Shown in pieces: positions 7,272 to 9,426 of a stretch of DNA of 9,426 bases. The DNA comes from Bacteroidota bacterium (GTDB taxonomy: Bacteria > Bacteroidota > Bacteroidia > Chitinophagales > Chitinophagaceae). The stretch covers positions 1-9,426 of the forward strand of contig JAFDXS010000059.1 in NCBI GenBank assembly GCA_018267795.1, written 5' to 3'. Both the position numbers and the translations under genes were made by a program. Every line of letters begins with the position of its first letter. The stretch's first letter is position 1. The notes below the pieces were generated by a model that was not told the DNA's origin, made no database searches, and saw nothing but the letters and a program-made list of their open reading frames with translations.

Positions 7272-8159
7272 CTAGATAAGTGCTGTGCTTAATAGCACAA
7301 TTACTGTAGCAATTAAAGCAAACAAACCATAAACCAGAGATAACATAGAGGAATACAATATTGATTTAACCCAACCGATATTGTATACATTCTTCAATGC
7401 CGCTACTATATATACATAAATACACGAAAACGCCACTAAGGAAATCCAATTAGAGTAGAACGGCAAAAATGTAAATAAAAGTATACTAAAGCTAAACGAA
7501 TGTACATGTAATGAAAAGATGGCGTGATGTACAAATAGCAATTGCTTTTTTCTTATAAAAAACAATTTTAGCATAACAGCCATTAGCGGAATTAAGAAAA
7601 AGAAAACTTTTGGAAATTGGTGAGAAAACTTCTCACCAAACTCTTCAGCCATCTTTTCATTGTGTTCTATATCCTGTAATTTGTTTCCTGTCGAACGAAG
7701 TTTTAAAGCAAACGATTTACTTGTGCGTACTTTAGATAATGGTAATGACTTTGCAAATCCCTTTGCGAATGAATCTATTTTAGCTTCATGTAGGGAGTCT
7801 TCAATTCTTTCCCTTTGTGTTTGATATGTCCGCTTTTCTGCACCGGTAATATTAATTAAGCTCATGGCTATAAAAAACACCGCACTAATAAATATATACA
7901 ACGATACAGGTGGTATATACCGCATGCGTTGCTTCTTCCAATACGCTGTCGTAAGCTTACCTGGACTAAACCATAAAGCCCTTAATGTCTTCCAGAATTT
8001 AGAATCATAATGAAAGTAATGCCCGATAAAATGCATTACCAATCCCCAAAAGGAGTCATTATGCAAATGAGTTTCCTGTCCGCATTCCGAACAATAATTC
8101 TTTTCAGCTACTGAGCCGCAATTTGGGCAAATGATAGTTTCGGTTGGCGTGTGTGACAT
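7272..8159 (-). CDS. DUF3667-like zinc-ribbon integral membrane protein
   Basis: This 295-residue protein begins with a zinc ribbon, C11-P-N-C14 and C23-S-E-C26-G-Q, after a ten-residue lead. A conserved-looking stretch follows (FWKTLRALWFSPGKLTTAYWKKQRMRYIPP, 55-84, cited in part), typical of the DUF3667 family of Bacteroidota, leading into a first membrane helix (about 83-103). A charged, probably extracytoplasmic or loop region (about 108-180) is followed by three or four more hydrophobic helices (about 184-201, 221-254 and 268-290). Function of the family is unknown; the ribbon presumably binds zinc in the cytoplasm. ATG 8159 is chosen because the ribbon begins soon after it; an in-frame TTG at 8180 would add seven residues. 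No Shine-Dalgarno is seen. The gene lies 49 bases after the aminotransferase gene in the same direction, so co-transcription is possible. It is clearly A+T-richer than mutS2 (19 G+C in bases 7321-7380 against 32 in 6181-6240). Confidence 0.82.
   Translation of the reverse strand: MSHTPTETIICPNCGSVAEKNYCSECGQETHLHNDSFWGLVMHFIGHYFHYDSKFWKTLRALWFSPGKLTTAYWKKQRMRYIPPVSLYIFISAVFFIAMSLINITGAEKRTYQTQRERIEDSLHEAKIDSFAKGFAKSLPLSKVRTSKSFALKLRSTGNKLQDIEHNEKMAEEFGEKFSHQFPKVFFFLIPLMAVMLKLFFIRKKQLLFVHHAIFSLHVHSFSFSILLFTFLPFYSNWISLVAFSCIYVYIVAALKNVYNIGWVKSILYSSMLSLVYGLFALIATVIVLLSTALI
7284..7299. terminator. Possible hairpin at the mutS2/DUF3667 convergent junction
   Basis: TGTGCT, loop TAAT, AGCACA forms a perfect six-pair stem 14 bases after the mutS2 stop, inside the last codons of the opposing DUF3667-like gene. 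No T run follows on either strand, so its role as a terminator is uncertain; it is the only candidate near this junction. Confidence 0.3.
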
Positions 8160-8208
8160 AGAAGTCACGAAAAATAACAATTGGTCTTCGAAAAGAGAAA
8201 TTATATTT

Positions 8209-9426
8209 CTATAACATGCTCTTTACCAGGCTTCCAAGCTTTTTTAGCGCTTTATCTATTTCAGGCTTCCATTGCATGCCGTAGCTAAGGCGCATACAGT
8301 TTTGATACCTGTCCTGCAGTGTAAAGATGGTACCTGGCGCTATACTTATTTTATGCAGCATCGCTTCCCTATACAGTTGGTATGTATCTATCTTTCTATC
8401 TAGTTCCACCCACATTATAAAGCCCCCCCTTGGTGTACTCACTTTAGTATTCTCAGGAAAATATTCGCCTATCGCACGCATAAATTGCAGGCTATTCGCG
8501 TGCAGTGTTTGCCTCAGCTTTCTTAGGTGGTCTTCATATCTGCCTGTAGCCAGAAAGTTGGCAATTGCAGCTTGTTGTGCAGTCGCCGTGGTAATGCTGT
8601 GATAAAGTTTGAGTCTTTTTATTTTGTCCATGTACTTGCCGGGTGCCACCCAGCCTACTCTATAGCCGGGAGCAAGCGTTTTAGATATAGAGCTGCACCA
8701 CAGCACATTACCTTCTTCATCAAAGCTCTTACAGGTACTGGGCCTTTTCTTCCCAAAGTACACGTCTCCATACAGGTCATCCTCTATCAGCGGCACACCA
8801 TGAAAAGACAAAAGCTTCACCATCGCTTCCTTTTGCTCATCAGGCATACAATAGCCCAGCGGGTTGCTAAAGTTGCTTACAAAGAAGCAGGCCTTTATAT
8901 TATGTTTCTGTAATGCTTTTTTCACATCATCGGGGTCCACACCTGTTTCAGGGTCTGTAGGTAATTCCAGTATTTTCAGGCCTATACTTTGCGCAAAGCG
9001 CAGCACACCAAAATACACAGGGCTTTCCACAGCTATTGTATCACCTCTTTGCGCCAGCGCCATCAGGCAGTAAGAGATGGCATTCATACAGCCCGCCGTT
9101 GTTACCAGGTCATTTGGTTGTAATTTACCGCCCCATGTCATAGACCATCTTGCCACTTGTCGCCGCAATAGTTCGTTACCATGTATCTGCTCGTACGATG
9201 TGCCACTTGCCGGCAGGTCACGCAATGCCTGCATCATCGATTTATTTAATCTTGCAAGCGGCAATATTTCAGGTGCCGGTACGCTCAGTGAGAATCTTGT
9301 CACGCCCTCCATTGCAAAATCATCATATACTTCTGTTATAATGGCTTCTACATTTTTTGCCTTAGTTGTTTGCAGTGGATTGCTTTTTTCTAGCTTATGT
9401 GGAAAGCGCGTAGGATTAAACCGCAC
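8209..9426 (-). CDS. MocR-type regulator, fold-type I aminotransferase domain; N-terminus cut by window edge
   Basis: The 405 visible residues form a PLP-dependent aminotransferase domain of fold type I. Numbering from the window edge, the key sites are SYEQIHG (77-83), the cofactor loop AGCMNA (111-116), NPLG (188-191), the pyridine-binding DDLY (Asp216, Tyr219), the Schiff-base lysine Lys249 in SSISKTLAPGYRVGW, and the carboxylate-binding Arg379 in MRLSYG. The pattern, especially SISKTLAPGYRVGW and GRYEDHLRKLR, is that of MocR/YdcR-like GntR-family regulators. The frame is open to the edge (first codon GTG, read as Val), and the first 40 residues look like the linker of such proteins, so a winged-helix GntR domain of about 70-90 residues is expected beyond 9426. 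If so it is a PLP-binding transcription factor; the effector and targets are not visible. A free-standing aminotransferase starting at the edge GTG is less likely. The DUF3667-like gene lies 49 bases downstream. Confidence 0.88.
   Translation of the reverse strand: MRFNPTRFPHKLEKSNPLQTTKAKNVEAIITEVYDDFAMEGVTRFSLSVPAPEILPLARLNKSMMQALRDLPASGTSYEQIHGNELLRRQVARWSMTWGGKLQPNDLVTTAGCMNAISYCLMALAQRGDTIAVESPVYFGVLRFAQSIGLKILELPTDPETGVDPDDVKKALQKHNIKACFFVSNFSNPLGYCMPDEQKEAMVKLLSFHGVPLIEDDLYGDVYFGKKRPSTCKSFDEEGNVLWCSSISKTLAPGYRVGWVAPGKYMDKIKRLKLYHSITTATAQQAAIANFLATGRYEDHLRKLRQTLHANSLQFMRAIGEYFPENTKVSTPRGGFIMWVELDRKIDTYQLYREAMLHKISIAPGTIFTLQDRYQNCMRLSYGMQWKPEIDKALKKLGSLVKSML

Noticed and set aside
8196..8210. 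Palindrome AGAAAT-TAT-ATTTCT at the aminotransferase stop codon
   Set aside because: An A/T-rich six-pair stem with no G+C core; too weak to call a terminator between the two leftward genes.
8327..9341. Plus-strand ORFs opposite the aminotransferase gene
   Set aside because: The minus-strand frame carries a full set of aminotransferase motifs; the plus-strand frames show no recognisable protein features.

Overview
The window looks like a piece of a Bacteroidota chromosome, probably from the Chitinophagaceae or a close relative. This is inferred from the gene families (a DUF4175-type giant membrane protein, a DUF3667-type zinc-ribbon membrane protein, an Smr-less MutS2), weak or absent Shine-Dalgarno sequences at several genes, and a TAAATTTG box matching the Bacteroidota -7 promoter element (TAnnTTTG) just upstream of mutS2. 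There are no tRNA or rRNA genes, CRISPR arrays, insertion sequences or phage genes.

Layout from left to right. (1) 1-910, plus strand: two tandem paralogous thioredoxin-fold proteins with a CEHC redox motif. The first is cut by the window edge; the second is complete with a signal peptide. A GGCGCC hairpin terminator separates them. (2) 974-1444, minus strand: a small protein of unknown function with two membrane segments, convergent with the thioredoxins and sharing with them a perfect 14-bp hairpin terminator. (3) 1445-1683: a non-coding A+T-rich gap. (4) 1684-5076, minus strand: an 1130-residue membrane-anchored protein with a beta-rich middle and a very long Gln/Met/Lys-rich coiled coil (DUF4175-like). 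(5) 5168-7270, plus strand, divergent from it: a MutS2-type ATPase that keeps the ATPase, coiled-coil and KOW-like parts but ends without the C-terminal Smr nuclease domain. (6) 7272-8159, minus strand: a DUF3667-like zinc-ribbon membrane protein whose stop codon lies one base from the mutS2 stop. (7) 8209-9426, minus strand: the aminotransferase part of a probable MocR-type (GntR/aminotransferase) regulator, cut by the right edge before its expected DNA-binding domain. It is co-directional with the DUF3667 gene and may be co-transcribed with it.

The genes do not form an obvious pathway; this reads as ordinary core or housekeeping chromosome. The points most worth a second look are the Smr-less MutS2 with a start codon decided by a promoter and Shine-Dalgarno site, the tandem thioredoxin pair, and the large uncharacterised coiled-coil protein. 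I did not find a convincing new defence, mobile or biosynthetic system.
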